Shown: piece by piece, positions 8,173 through 17,132 of the stretch
How positions within the stretch are numbered: the stretch's first letter is position 1
Layout: every line of letters begins with the position of its first letter
NCBI GenBank assembly: GCA_030655535.1
Contig: JAURVK010000040.1
Location: forward strand, 1-33,281
Source of the DNA: Methylobacter sp.
GTDB lineage: Bacteria; Pseudomonadota; Gammaproteobacteria; Methylococcales; Methylomonadaceae
DNA length: 33,281 nucleotides
Direction of reading: 5' to 3'
Translations under genes and position numbers: made by a program
The notes under the pieces: generated by a model
Told to the model about the DNA's origin: nothing
Seen by the model: the letters and a program-made list of their open reading frames with translations, nothing else
Database searches by the model: none

Positions 8173-8907
8173 GTGAAAATAAATAATTTGACGAATGGTT
8201 TAGTTGCTACGCTATTATTAGCCAGTCCCATAGTAGGGGCAGAAACTCAATATCCGGCGGCAGATTTCGAGCCAAAAGTAATTTATCAGGATGCTGAATA
8301 TATTGGCCAAAATAAGTCTGCATCTGCGGCGGTATCGACCAAGCAGGCCAAGTCGGCTGATGTGGACTCAAAATATCCAGCGGCAGACTTTGAACCAAAG
8401 GTTTTATATAAGGATGCCGACTATAAGAAAAGCACGGCTACAGGAAGCTCTTCGGCATCTGAAGGCGTTGCAGCAGTAAGTGAGAAAAGCACGATTACAG
8501 AAAGTTCTTCGACATCTGAACGCGTTACAACAGATGATGTAGCAGTAAGTGGAGTGGAAAAAGTGGAAGACGAATCAATGCTGAGTTATTTGTTCGGGTT
8601 AGCTGTTTTTGCTGTGGCTGGGTATGCCTTCTTGAGAAAACGTGAGGAAAAAGTAAAAGCCAGCGGTACGCCAGTTTATTCAGGCCATGTCAGTGGGCTT
8701 TCAGGTGTTGCTCGATATATGAGAAAACATAATATGTCTGCGTTAACCGGTGTTGCCAGATACTTGGAAAGTCAGGTTGTTTCTGCAAAAGATGCAGCGG
8801 TGTCAAGCGGCGTTGAAAAGTATCTTGAAAAACAGGCTAAATCTGCACAAGAAAAAGCAGCGCAAGCGGGAACCGGAGTTGAAAAGTACATGCGCAACCG
8901 GGGGTGA
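8173..8907 (+). CDS. Membrane-anchored repeat protein (GV-[KR]-Y motif), unknown function
   Basis: 244 aa; family not recognised. I chose GTG 8173 because GGGGG ends 8 nt upstream and the product then begins with a clear signal peptide (VKINN, hydrophobic VATLLLASPIV, cleavage after VGA at 23); an ATG at 8134 lies inside the inverted repeat. Order of parts: signal peptide; two copies of a 17-residue unit YPAADFEPKV(I/L)Y.DA.Y at 27-43 and 68-84; a Ser/Thr/Val/Glu-rich linker; one TM helix at about 137-154 followed by RKREEK; then a tail with four [ST]GV.[KR]Y[LM] motifs at 177, 192, 212 and 234. The charge pattern puts the tail in the cytoplasm. The next gene starts 3 nt later and is built from the same motif. 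Confidence 0.85.
   Translation: MKINNLTNGLVATLLLASPIVGAETQYPAADFEPKVIYQDAEYIGQNKSASAAVSTKQAKSADVDSKYPAADFEPKVLYKDADYKKSTATGSSSASEGVAAVSEKSTITESSSTSERVTTDDVAVSGVEKVEDESMLSYLFGLAVFAVAGYAFLRKREEKVKASGTPVYSGHVSGLSGVARYMRKHNMSALTGVARYLESQVVSAKDAAVSSGVEKYLEKQAKSAQEKAAQAGTGVEKYMRNRG
8701..8892 (+). repeat. Four GV-[KR]-Y protein repeats in the membrane-anchored protein
   Basis: Units begin at residues 177 (SGVARYM), 192 (TGVARYL), 212 (SGVEKYL) and 234 (TGVEKYM), spaced 15, 20 and 22 residues. A partial copy, SGVEKVE, stands at 126 just before the TM helix. They match the units of the following protein. Confidence 0.9.
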
Positions 8908-8910
8908 TAA

Positions 8911-10026
8911 GTGGATCAAAATTACCTAGTCAATTTAGTGTCAGGACTTTTTGGTTCCAAAAGGGAAGTTGAAACTCAAACCAGTTCCCCCGCATATTTT
9001 AGTGATCCTAATGGACTGACTGGAGTTGATAGGTATTTGAAAAGCCAGGAAGTTGTGCCGGTGCCAAGTGGAGTTGCGAGGTATTTGAGCAGTCTGGAAG
9101 AGTTGTTGGCAACCAATGAAGTTGCTGATGCTTTGGAAAGTCACGAAGAAGTGTTAATAGCTGATGAGGATCTCGGCAATCAGGAAGGCGAGGTATCATT
9201 GAGCAGTGTTGCCAAGTACCTGGAGAAATTGGATCAGCATCCTGTAAGCAGCGTTGCCAAATATATGGCAAGGCAAGCTATTGTCGCAAAAAAAGCACCG
9301 AAAATTAGTGGTGTCGCTAAGTATATGACCCAGCATGCTGTCGTTACAAAAAAAGCGCCCGTAGTAAGCAGTGTCGCCAGGTATGTGGAAAAACAAGCCA
9401 ACTCTCCCGCTATAAGTGGTGTTTCTAAGTACTTAATAAGGCAGTCTATATCTGCTAGAAATACAGTAGCAGCAACCGGAGTAGCAAAATATCTTGAAGA
9501 CGAGTCCATCGTTGCGAGAAAAGCGGCGGCGGCGACTATAGTTGCCAGATATTTGGAAGAGCAGCGCATTTCCGCAAAAGAGCAAGAAAAAGAACAAGAA
9601 CTAGAACAGCAGTTGGCTAGAGAAAAAGAGATGGAAAAAGCGGGCGAAAGGGCATCTGCAGCGGCCGCTGCAACCGGAGTGGCTCGATATTTGGAAGAGC
9701 AAGCAATTTTGGCAAAAGAAAAGCCCCCGGTAAGCGGTGTTGCCAAATACGTGGCAAAACAAATATTATCCAGAAAAGAAGCGCCTGTTTTGACTGGCGT
9801 AGAAAAGTACATGGCAAGACAAGCAATATACGTAAAAAAAGCTCCGATTATAAGTGGCGTTGCAAAGTACGTGGAAAAAGAGGCGTTGACCGCAAAAATA
9901 TTGCCTAAAGCAAGTGGAGTCACCAAATATATGCAAAAACAGGCTGTATTGCCGCCCTCAAGCGGGGTCTCTAAATACGTGAGTAGGCAAGTTATTGCTG
10001 CAAGAGCAATACCTGAAAAAGTGTGA
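8911..10026 (+). CDS. Soluble repeat protein with 15 GV-[KR]-Y motifs, unknown function
   Basis: 371 aa; family not recognised. GTG 8911 follows the previous stop by 3 nt and its GGGGG ribosome binding site (8900-8904) lies in the end of that gene, so the two are translationally coupled. No signal peptide or TM helix, so cytoplasmic. The body is 15 units of consensus [ST]-[GSI]-V-x-[KR]-Y-[LMV], commonly followed by xxQx[IV]xA[KR]x, starting at residues 37, 53, 98, 113, 133, 153, 169, 189, 209, 255, 275, 295, 315, 335 and 351. Most spacings are exactly 20, some 15-16. Two inserts break the array: an acidic stretch (about 62-95) and a Glu/Lys/Gln-rich probable coiled coil (about 221-248). Codons differ between units, so selection appears to hold the protein motif. 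Multivalent short motifs suggest a scaffold or linker (inference). Confidence 0.88.
   Translation: MDQNYLVNLVSGLFGSKREVETQTSSPAYFSDPNGLTGVDRYLKSQEVVPVPSGVARYLSSLEELLATNEVADALESHEEVLIADEDLGNQEGEVSLSSVAKYLEKLDQHPVSSVAKYMARQAIVAKKAPKISGVAKYMTQHAVVTKKAPVVSSVARYVEKQANSPAISGVSKYLIRQSISARNTVAATGVAKYLEDESIVARKAAAATIVARYLEEQRISAKEQEKEQELEQQLAREKEMEKAGERASAAAAATGVARYLEEQAILAKEKPPVSGVAKYVAKQILSRKEAPVLTGVEKYMARQAIYVKKAPIISGVAKYVEKEALTAKILPKASGVTKYMQKQAVLPPSSGVSKYVSRQVIAARAIPEKV
9019..10006 (+). repeat. Array of 15 protein repeats (mostly 60-nt period)
   Basis: The unit is 20 codons with near-invariant V-x-[KR]-Y. Eight of the fourteen intervals are exactly 20 residues; the others are 15-16, or 45-46 where an insert lies between units. 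The nucleotide sequence varies at synonymous positions from unit to unit, so this is an old protein-level repeat rather than a recent DNA tandem expansion. Confidence 0.9.
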
Positions 10027-10261
10027 TTTGATCGAGTTGTATTAATAACGTGTTAAATGTCTTGGTCGAATATGAGTCGGCTGTCGTTCATTGTTGTGAT
10101 TAAAACGATACCTGTGTATCATTTTAAGCTTGAACGCTATCGTTAATTAGTTTCCCGAAGTAAATGGATTCAGTTCTTGGGGGCTATGCGAAAAACGACT
10201 CATTGATTCAATAAGTAATTGCTTACTTACTAGGCATGACTGAGGGTTGTACTGCTATTTC

Positions 10262-10291
10262 ATGATAAACAATCAGGGCTCACAGTATAAT
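10262..10291 (+). promoter_or_regulatory. Candidate promoter for tal
   Basis: A perfect -10 TATAAT (10286-10291) has ATGATA (10262-10267, four of six matches to TTGACA) at an 18-nt spacing. Transcription would start near 10298, giving a leader of about 108 nt that contains the stem-loop at 10324-10363. Confidence 0.45.
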
Positions 10292-10323
10292 TCTACCCCA
10301 CCCTTGTAATTATATTGGATGTC

Positions 10324-10363
10324 ACACTTGCCTATTTCAAATGTATTTGGAAATGACAAGTGT
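10324..10363 (+). promoter_or_regulatory. Stem-loop in the tal leader
   Basis: ACACTTG (10324-10330) pairs perfectly with CAAGTGT (10357-10363), and the interior atttc/gaaat and aaat/attt segments continue the pairing with small bulges. There is no T-run after it, so it is not a simple terminator. It could be an RNA regulatory hairpin or a DNA operator. Confidence 0.5.
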
Positions 10364-10405
10364 ATGTCCTGATGTTTTTAAAATTTAAAATTAAAGGAGC
10401 CCTTA

Positions 10406-11392
10406 ATGGCGAAGACTTTACTTGAACAACTGAGAAAAATGACTGTTGTTGTAGCCGATACTGGTGATATCCAGGCTATTGAAACTTTCACTCCGCATGA
10501 TGCGACAACTAATCCATCCTTAATTACTGCAGCTGCTCAAATGCCACAATATCAAGGGATTGTCGATGATACCTTGAAAGGCGCCAGAGAAACTTTAGGT
10601 AAAGATGCATCTGCAGCGCAAGTGGCTACCCTTGCTTTCGAGCGGCTAGCTGTTTCTTTCGGGCACAAGATACTTGAGGTAATTCCGGGTCGTGTTTCTA
10701 CTGAAGTAGATGCTCGCCTTTCCTTCGATACTGATGCCAGTATCGCCGTAGGTCGCGATTTGATTGCCATGTATGAAGCGCAAGGTGTTTCACGCGAACG
10801 AGTGCTGATTAAAATTGCAGCGACTTGGGAAGGAATACAGGCGGCCGCAGTTCTTGAAAAAGAAGGTATTCACTGTAATCTGACCTTATTATTCGGTCTG
10901 CATCAGGCAATCGCCTGTGCCGAGAATGGAATTACGCTGATTTCACCTTTTGTTGGCCGTATTCTTGACTGGTATAAAAAAGACACTGGTCGTGATTCTT
11001 ATGCGCCGGCTGAAGATCCTGGTGTGTTGTCTGTTACAGAAATCTATAACTACTACAAAAAATTCGGCTATAAAACCGAGGTTATGGGTGCAAGCTTCCG
11101 TAACATTGGCGAGATTGTTGAATTGGCAGGTTGTGATTTATTGACCATTGCGCCGGCCTTATTAGCTGAACTCCAGTCTACAGAAGGTGATCTGGAACGT
11201 AAGTTGGATCCGAAAAATGCAAGCAATGCGTCAATTGAAAAAATGACAATTGACAAAGCAACTTTTGATCGTATGCATGCCGAAAATCGTATGGCTTCTG
11301 ACAAGCTCGCAGAAGGTATCGATGGCTTCACCAAAGCGTTAGAGTCTTTAGAAGGAATTCTTTCGGCACGGTTAGCGGTTTTAGAAGGATAA
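10406..11392 (+). CDS. tal: Transaldolase
   Basis: 328-aa class I transaldolase (TalB type), which transfers a dihydroxyacetone unit from fructose 6-phosphate or sedoheptulose 7-phosphate; it is part of the RuMP rearrangement phase. Seen: VVADTGD with Asp18, DATTNPSLI (32-40), Glu100 in STEVDARLS, and Schiff-base Lys136 in [11 protein letters not shown]. Normal length. ATG 10406 has AAAGGAG 7 nt upstream. A strong terminator follows. Having transaldolase beside HPS, PHI and transketolase fits the transaldolase variant of the RuMP cycle. No fructose-bisphosphate aldolase, phosphofructokinase or Entner-Doudoroff genes are in the window. Confidence 0.97.
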   Translation: MAKTLLEQLRKMTVVVADTGDIQAIETFTPHDATTNPSLITAAAQMPQYQGIVDDTLKGARETLGKDASAAQVATLAFERLAVSFGHKILEVIPGRVSTEVDARLSFDTDASIAVGRDLIAMYEAQGVSRERVLIKIAATWEGIQAAAVLEKEGIHCNLTLLFGLHQAIACAENGITLISPFVGRILDWYKKDTGRDSYAPAEDPGVLSVTEIYNYYKKFGYKTEVMGASFRNIGEIVELAGCDLLTIAPALLAELQSTEGDLERKLDPKNASNASIEKMTIDKATFDRMHAENRMASDKLAEGIDGFTKALESLEGILSARLAVLEG

Positions 11393-11403
11393 GTTGTTTT
11401 AAG

Positions 11404-11447
11404 CCACCCGGTTTATATCTATAAGCCGGGTGATGTTTCTTCTTTTT
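11404..11447 (+). terminator. Intrinsic terminator after tal
   Basis: CACCCGG (11405-11411) pairs with CCGGGTG (11426-11432), with further inner pairing of ttata and tataa. A T-rich tail follows (tgtttcttctttttc). It closes the RuMP region. Confidence 0.85.
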
Positions 11448-11804
11448 CATTGTCATCAACTACGTAACCATGGGGTAGTATCCTCAACTACGCTATAAAA
11501 TTTGGCACGGATGTCCAAAGTAAATCAATTGTTATCATCCGCTTTCTATCATAAGGTGGAAAATCCGCTGCTTTTTGAGCTCAAAATCTATTCACAGTTA
11601 TCCGATACTACGGCTTTTGCACGACGATCATAAAGTAATTTAGTAGTGGACAGGTTTTTGAATTTTTACGGCATAACATCAAACTTGCTGTCCGCTTTAA
11701 GATCAATCAAGTGAATATGGATTCCGTTAAGTAGATAAATTCTCAGTGCAGAGGTACTTCAAAAGCATTAAATTAACTCTTTCAATTAATTAATGCGTTT
11801 ACCT
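11448..11804. other. Intergenic region between tal and the insertion sequence
   Basis: No gene seen. The right end carries an A+T-rich stem (gcattaaattaa 11765-11776 with ttaattaatgc 11786-11796) directly against the insertion point of the IS. Confidence 0.55.
11795..11804. repeat. Target-site duplication, left copy
   Basis: The 10-bp sequence gcgtttacct lies directly outside the left terminal repeat and is repeated exactly at 13013-13022. Confidence 0.92.
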
Positions 11805-13012
11805 CAGGGCTACCTCATTAAAAAATAGCCCCCCGTAAACCAAATTTAGGATAATGGCGAGCTAAACCACACTCAAGGAACCATAAGAAATGGATTTTTT
11901 GGATATTTTTGGACAGCTCGACGATCCCCGCATTGAACGGAAAAAACTGCACCCTCATGCCCGAAATACTGCTACTGACGTTGTGTGCTGTCATTTGCGG
12001 GGCAGAAAGCTGGGATGATATGAGGCATTTGGCAAGTCAAAGCCGGATTTTTTACGCCAGTATCTGCCGTATAAGAACGGTATGCCGAGCGATGACACCC
12101 TGCGGCGGTTTTTCCGAGCCATTGATAGCACGCAGTTCCAGCGTTTGTTTGTGGAATGGATTCGGGTCTGGTTAAGTCCTGAAGTGGCGGGTAAAGTGGT
12201 GGCCATTGATGGTAAAACGCTACGTGGCAGCTATGATGGCGAGCAGTCGCCGATACACTTCGTGTCAGCTTTTGCCAGCGAAGCGGGGATCGTCTTAGGG
12301 CAGATTAAAATCCGTGAAAAATCTAATGAGATTACCGCGATTCCTGAACTATTGAACTGGCTGGATGTGCGCGGCGCTATCGTGACTATTGATGCCATGG
12401 GTTGCCAAAAAGCCATCGCCGAGAAAATCATCGATAAAGGTGGCGATTACCTATTGGCGCTTAAAGGCAACCAAAGCAGCCTGCATAATGATGTCCGCCT
12501 GCATTTTGAACAGACCGCCCCGGCATCGCTGACCCGGATGGCTCGTGCTGAAAGCCTTGATAAAGGCCACGGGCGTATCGAAGTCCGGCAGTGCCGGGTC
12601 AGTACCGATATTGACTGGCTTAGGGCGAGTCACCCGGAGTGGAAAAATCTGGGCGGCATTATCGCTATTGATAGTGAGCGGCACATCGGCGATACAACGA
12701 CTCAAGAAACCCGTTACTTTATCAGCAGTTCGCTGGCCTCGGCAGCGCAGATGCTGGCCGCCGTGCGTTTGCACTGGGGTATCGAAAACCAGTTGCATTG
12801 GGTGCTGGATATGTCTTTCGGTGAAGACCAGAGCCGCATACGTAAAGATAATGCCCCAACCAATGTCGCTATTATCCGTCATGCCGCACTGAACATGATA
12901 CGACAGGCTCAAAAGAAACGGATGTCCATCAAACGTATGCGTAAAGTAGCGGGCTGGGATGATTCTGCCTTAACTGATATTTTGGCTCAGGTTTTTTAAT
13001 GAGGTAGCCCTG
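11805..13012 (+). mobile_element. ISAs1-family insertion sequence (1208 bp)
   Basis: Perfect 21-bp terminal inverted repeats at 11805-11825 and 12992-13012 (left end starts cagggctacctcatt) are flanked by an exact 10-bp target duplication. This defines both ends to the base. It contains one transposase gene on the plus strand, whose stop codon lies in the right terminal repeat. The size, the duplication length and the transposase type agree with ISAs1. The undamaged ends and duplication point to a recent insertion. It landed between tal and a DUF1097 gene without breaking a recognisable gene. Confidence 0.95.
11890..12999 (+). pseudogene. ISAs1-family transposase, two frameshifts
   Basis: An intact gene from ATG 11890 (AAGGAA upstream) would encode about 369 aa. 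The first frame gives an N-terminus ending KKLHP, then one extra base at 11956-11959 shifts into the frame encoding EILLLTLCAVICGAESWDDMRH. One missing base at about 12029-12030 restores the original frame, which reads on to the end. Without the second shift the first frame hits TGA at 12016-12018. The 12082-12999 part alone encodes 305 aa with DDE features: AIDGKTLRGS, VTIDAMGCQKAIA, and WGIENQLHWVLDMSFGED. I see no slippery sequence, so I call it a pseudogene; sequencing error is the other explanation. Confidence 0.85.
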
Positions 13013-13022
13013 GCGTTTACCT
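13013..13022. repeat. Target-site duplication, right copy
   Basis: Exact copy of gcgtttacct at 11795-11804, directly outside the right terminal repeat. Confidence 0.92.
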
Positions 13023-13238
13023 GAAAGGGGTCAAAAAACCGCTCAAACTGTTTTATAATCTACCCATTTAGACGCGATATGAATGCCGTTGTTTATTGTG
13101 AAAATAATATCTGTTAATATTCAAACCGCACTGGTTTTAGTTCGGTTTATGGGTTAATCCAATGTGTTATGTTTCGTAGAACCACCTCAATGCGAAATCT
13201 AATTAAATAATAAGTGAGGTGAATTTTGGAAATATATT

Positions 13239-13757
13239 ATGAACAATCTTACAGCGCTTTCACTCAGTATTGCCGGTCTGGCTGGGGTAGCAACATTTTT
13301 GGCGGTGGGACCACTTAGCGGTATCTTTTTTATATGGGCTGCAACCATTGCATGGGCCGCCTACTTTTTTCTCGGCGCCTCTCAGGAAGCTTTAAAAAAC
13401 ACCATCGTGTGTGGAATTTTCGGTGTTTTTATGGCTTGGTTGGCTGCTATTCAAATTACCAATATTCCTTCCTCAGCAATTCTTGGCTTCCCGTTTTGGG
13501 CTGCCGTTACAGTAACTTTTTCAGTCGTAGTTATGTGTCTTGCGGCAAATATTCCTGCACTTGCAACAATACCGGCAAGCGTACTCGGGTATTCTTCTGC
13601 ATTTGCATACTTGCTGCAAACGCCCGGTAAATTGAGTAAAGATATTCTGCTGAGTGTTTCTTTGGATAATGTATTAATTGTAATATCCATCTCTATTGTA
13701 GTCGGTACATACTTCGGTCAGTGGTCAGGGCAGCTGAGCGCTAAGTTGACCAAGTAA
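13239..13757 (+). CDS. DUF1097 family membrane protein
   Basis: 172-aa integral membrane protein of the DUF1097 (YcdZ-like) family, function unknown. Seen: an almost wholly hydrophobic sequence with about five TM helices, a GPLSGIFFIWAATIAWAAYFF segment, and a conserved-looking FPFWAAVTVTFSVVVMCLAA. GGAA lies 7 nt before ATG 13239. It is monocistronic by context: the insertion sequence is upstream, and 500 bp without a gene plus the convergent pgm lie downstream. There is nothing here from which to infer a substrate. Confidence 0.8.
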   Translation: MNNLTALSLSIAGLAGVATFLAVGPLSGIFFIWAATIAWAAYFFLGASQEALKNTIVCGIFGVFMAWLAAIQITNIPSSAILGFPFWAAVTVTFSVVVMCLAANIPALATIPASVLGYSSAFAYLLQTPGKLSKDILLSVSLDNVLIVISISIVVGTYFGQWSGQLSAKLTK

Positions 13758-14261
13758 TTTAACCAGAGGCTGTGAGTTTAAGTCGAGTGGTAACGAATTT
13801 TCAATAGAATTGTGCCTTTCTGGTCGTCTCTCATCATTATATTTAATCTGTGAATTATTTTACGATATGGGAGCGGCCGGCGCTTTTCATGTTAGAGCTT
13901 GAGTAAAGAATGATTGAAATGTAAGATCCTGAAAAACATTGCCAAAAAATAGACGTAACCTGCCGAATTCGCACTACATACCTATACGTTGTTGATTTAT
14001 CAGCATGATAAAGCTGTCCTGAAACATTCATTACGTGTGCTACTTATTTTTCGTTTTCTGACGTAATCAAAAATATCCCGCTCGCTTATGGTTTCTCCGG
14101 TAAATAATTTCCAAGCCACTACAGTGAAATTTACGCCGTGATCGCGAAATTTTCACGCATTTTTTTATGGTGCACAAAATTTTACTGGCGGTCTTTTTAG
14201 GTTTAAATCATACAAGTCGTAATCCATCTTGAATCGGTTACCTTTCGCCTTGCGCCTGCAT
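13758..14261. other. Intergenic region between DUF1097 gene and pgm (convergent)
   Basis: About 500 bp without a convincing open frame. The main structure is a plus-strand hairpin with a T-run at 14124-14166. Confidence 0.55.
14124..14166 (+). terminator. Possible terminator downstream of the DUF1097 gene
   Basis: GTGAAATTT (14124-14132) can pair with AAATTTTCAC (14147-14156) with one bulge, and seven T follow at 14160-14166. It lies 366 bp after the gene, so the assignment is weak. Confidence 0.35.
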
Positions 14262-15905
<1,644 letters not shown>

Positions 15906-15969
15906 TTAATTCGACAATTAACCTGGTGGACTAAAGTACACCAAAATTCTTCTCTAGTGTAGATCATTT

Positions 15970-16512
15970 ATGTTACGAATCTATTTATTGCTGTGTTGTA
16001 GTGTTTTTTCTTTTGCTGTCATCGCGGACGATGACGTCTGGCTTTTAGTGGATACCAAAGCACTTACTATTGAGGTGAAAAAAGGCCAGCAGACGCTTGA
16101 AACCTTAAATGATATTGCCATTGGACAAGGCGGTGCCGGGTTTAAAAACCATCGGGGCGATAATGTCACGCCTTTTGGAAGTTACCGAATAGGCTGGGTT
16201 GGCGAACAAAGTTCCTTCCGAAAGTTTTTTGGTTTAACTTATCCGTCCACAGAGGATGCTCAAAAAGCCCTGGAACAGGGTGTTATTGATCAGGTGGCTT
16301 ACAATAGTATTGTGACTGCTCATCGGTATCATCAAGTGCCGCCGCAAAACACAGCTTTAGGCGGACGAATAGGTATTCATGGTTTGGGACGAGCGGATGA
16401 AAAAATCCATAAATCCATGAATTGGACTCATGGTTGCATTGCCTTAACCAACGGACAGATTGACCATTTAAGTCAATGGCTAGGCAAGGGAACGGTAGTG
16501 AAAATAAAATAA
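15970..16512 (+). CDS. L,D-transpeptidase (YkuD/ErfK family), exported
   Basis: 180-aa periplasmic protein. Seen: an N-terminal signal peptide (LLLCCSVFSFAVIA, cleavage near residue 19-20) and a YkuD domain with the catalytic pattern HGLGRADEKIHKSMNWTHGC, i.e. His137 ... His154-Gly-Cys156. The substrate-side motif VTPFGSYRIGW is also present. Such enzymes make 3-3 peptidoglycan crosslinks or attach Braun-type lipoprotein to peptidoglycan. The next gene, 198 bp downstream on the same strand, encodes a small Lpp-like lipoprotein ending in Lys, so lipoprotein anchoring is plausible here (inference). There is no LysM domain. Confidence 0.9.
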   Translation: MLRIYLLLCCSVFSFAVIADDDVWLLVDTKALTIEVKKGQQTLETLNDIAIGQGGAGFKNHRGDNVTPFGSYRIGWVGEQSSFRKFFGLTYPSTEDAQKALEQGVIDQVAYNSIVTAHRYHQVPPQNTALGGRIGIHGLGRADEKIHKSMNWTHGCIALTNGQIDHLSQWLGKGTVVKIK

Positions 16513-16710
16513 AGAAAATTGCTATTATTGAGTTGGTGTCAAAATATTTCTTTGCAATAAGAAACAATTGCTTGTATTAGTCTGTGTTGTAGGGGAAATT
16601 ATTATTTGAGCTTTCCCAAAATAAAACTGGAAAATAGTTTAAAAACAGTTCAAAATTGAAACTTGGTAAGTGTTTTTTTTGTGTAATAACTTTTAAAAGG
16701 GAAAATAAGT

Positions 16711-16989
16711 ATGAAAAAAGTAATAAAATTATCAATGATTGCTCTGGTTGCTAGCTTGGCTGTTGGTTGTGCAAGCACTTCCGATATTGAAAACCTGCAA
16801 TCACAAGTTGATGGCTTGAAAACTTCTGTTGCACAAGCATCAGCTGATGCAGCTAGCGCAAAAAGCGCTGCTGATTCTGCTTCTTCACAAGCTGCTGCTG
16901 CTGAAGCTGCTGCTAACCGTGCAGCTCAGTATGCTCAAGACACAAACAGCAAACTGGACAGCATGTTTAAAAAATCAATGATGAAATAA
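16711..16989 (+). CDS. Lpp/OprI-like alanine-zipper lipoprotein
   Basis: 92-aa lipoprotein precursor. Seen: MKK, a hydrophobic core, and lipobox AVGC with lipidated Cys20. The mature part is a heptad-patterned coiled coil (DIENLQSQVDGLKTSV) passing into Ala/Ser-rich repeats (about 38-75), then a polar end with a C-terminal Lys92. This resembles major outer-membrane lipoproteins that trimerise and may bind peptidoglycan through a terminal Lys. The AGGGA ribosome binding site and the strong terminator suit an abundant short transcript. It could instead be a non-anchored Lpp relative, because the end (KKSMMK) is not the classic YRK. Confidence 0.88.
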   Translation: MKKVIKLSMIALVASLAVGCASTSDIENLQSQVDGLKTSVAQASADAASAKSAADSASSQAAAAEAAANRAAQYAQDTNSKLDSMFKKSMMK

Positions 16990-17006
16990 ATCATCGCTGA
17001 TTTAAA

Positions 17007-17047
17007 AAAAAAAGCCCGGTGGAATTTTCCACCGGGCTTTTTTTTTG
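17007..17047 (+). terminator. Strong bidirectional terminator after the lipoprotein gene
   Basis: A perfect 12-bp stem AAAGCCCGGTGG (17011-17022) and CCACCGGGCTTT (17029-17040) with a 6-nt loop, preceded by an A-run and followed by a T-run. Confidence 0.97.
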
Positions 17048-17132
17048 AGTATATGATTCAGGTAGGATGTTTTGAATTCAAGCAATGCTTACCCATGGTA
17101 GAATAAAGACTTTTTTAAATTTGCCACATTTC

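Larger units (their letters stand above)
10027..10405. other. Intergenic region upstream of transaldolase
   Basis: No gene seen. It contains a weak hairpin downstream of the repeat-protein gene (aaaacgatac 10102-10111 with gtatcatttt 10116-10125, one mismatch), a perfect TATAAT at 10286-10291, and a long stem-loop at 10324-10363. The tal gene therefore probably has its own promoter. Confidence 0.6.

Noticed and set aside
8587-8650. A cell-surface sorting signal (LPXTG- or PEP-CTERM-like) in the membrane repeat protein
   Set aside because: A TM helix followed by basic residues is present, but it is internal, has no sorting motif before it, and is followed by about 90 residues of repeats.
9234-9926. 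A 230-aa minus-strand open frame opposite the soluble repeat protein
   Set aside because: It is the antisense of a regular repeat array, with periodic Ala/Phe/Thr-rich sequence that mirrors the sense repeats. The sense strand has coupled starts, ribosome binding sites and motif conservation with the upstream gene.
9019-10006. Roughly 60-nt periodicity that could suggest a CRISPR array
   Set aside because: The repeats are conserved at the protein level with synonymous changes, there are no identical DNA repeats with unique spacers, and no cas genes are present.
11956-12030. Programmed ribosomal frameshifting in the IS transposase
   Set aside because: No slippery heptamer or downstream structure is visible, two opposite shifts would be needed, and ISAs1 elements normally use one uninterrupted frame.
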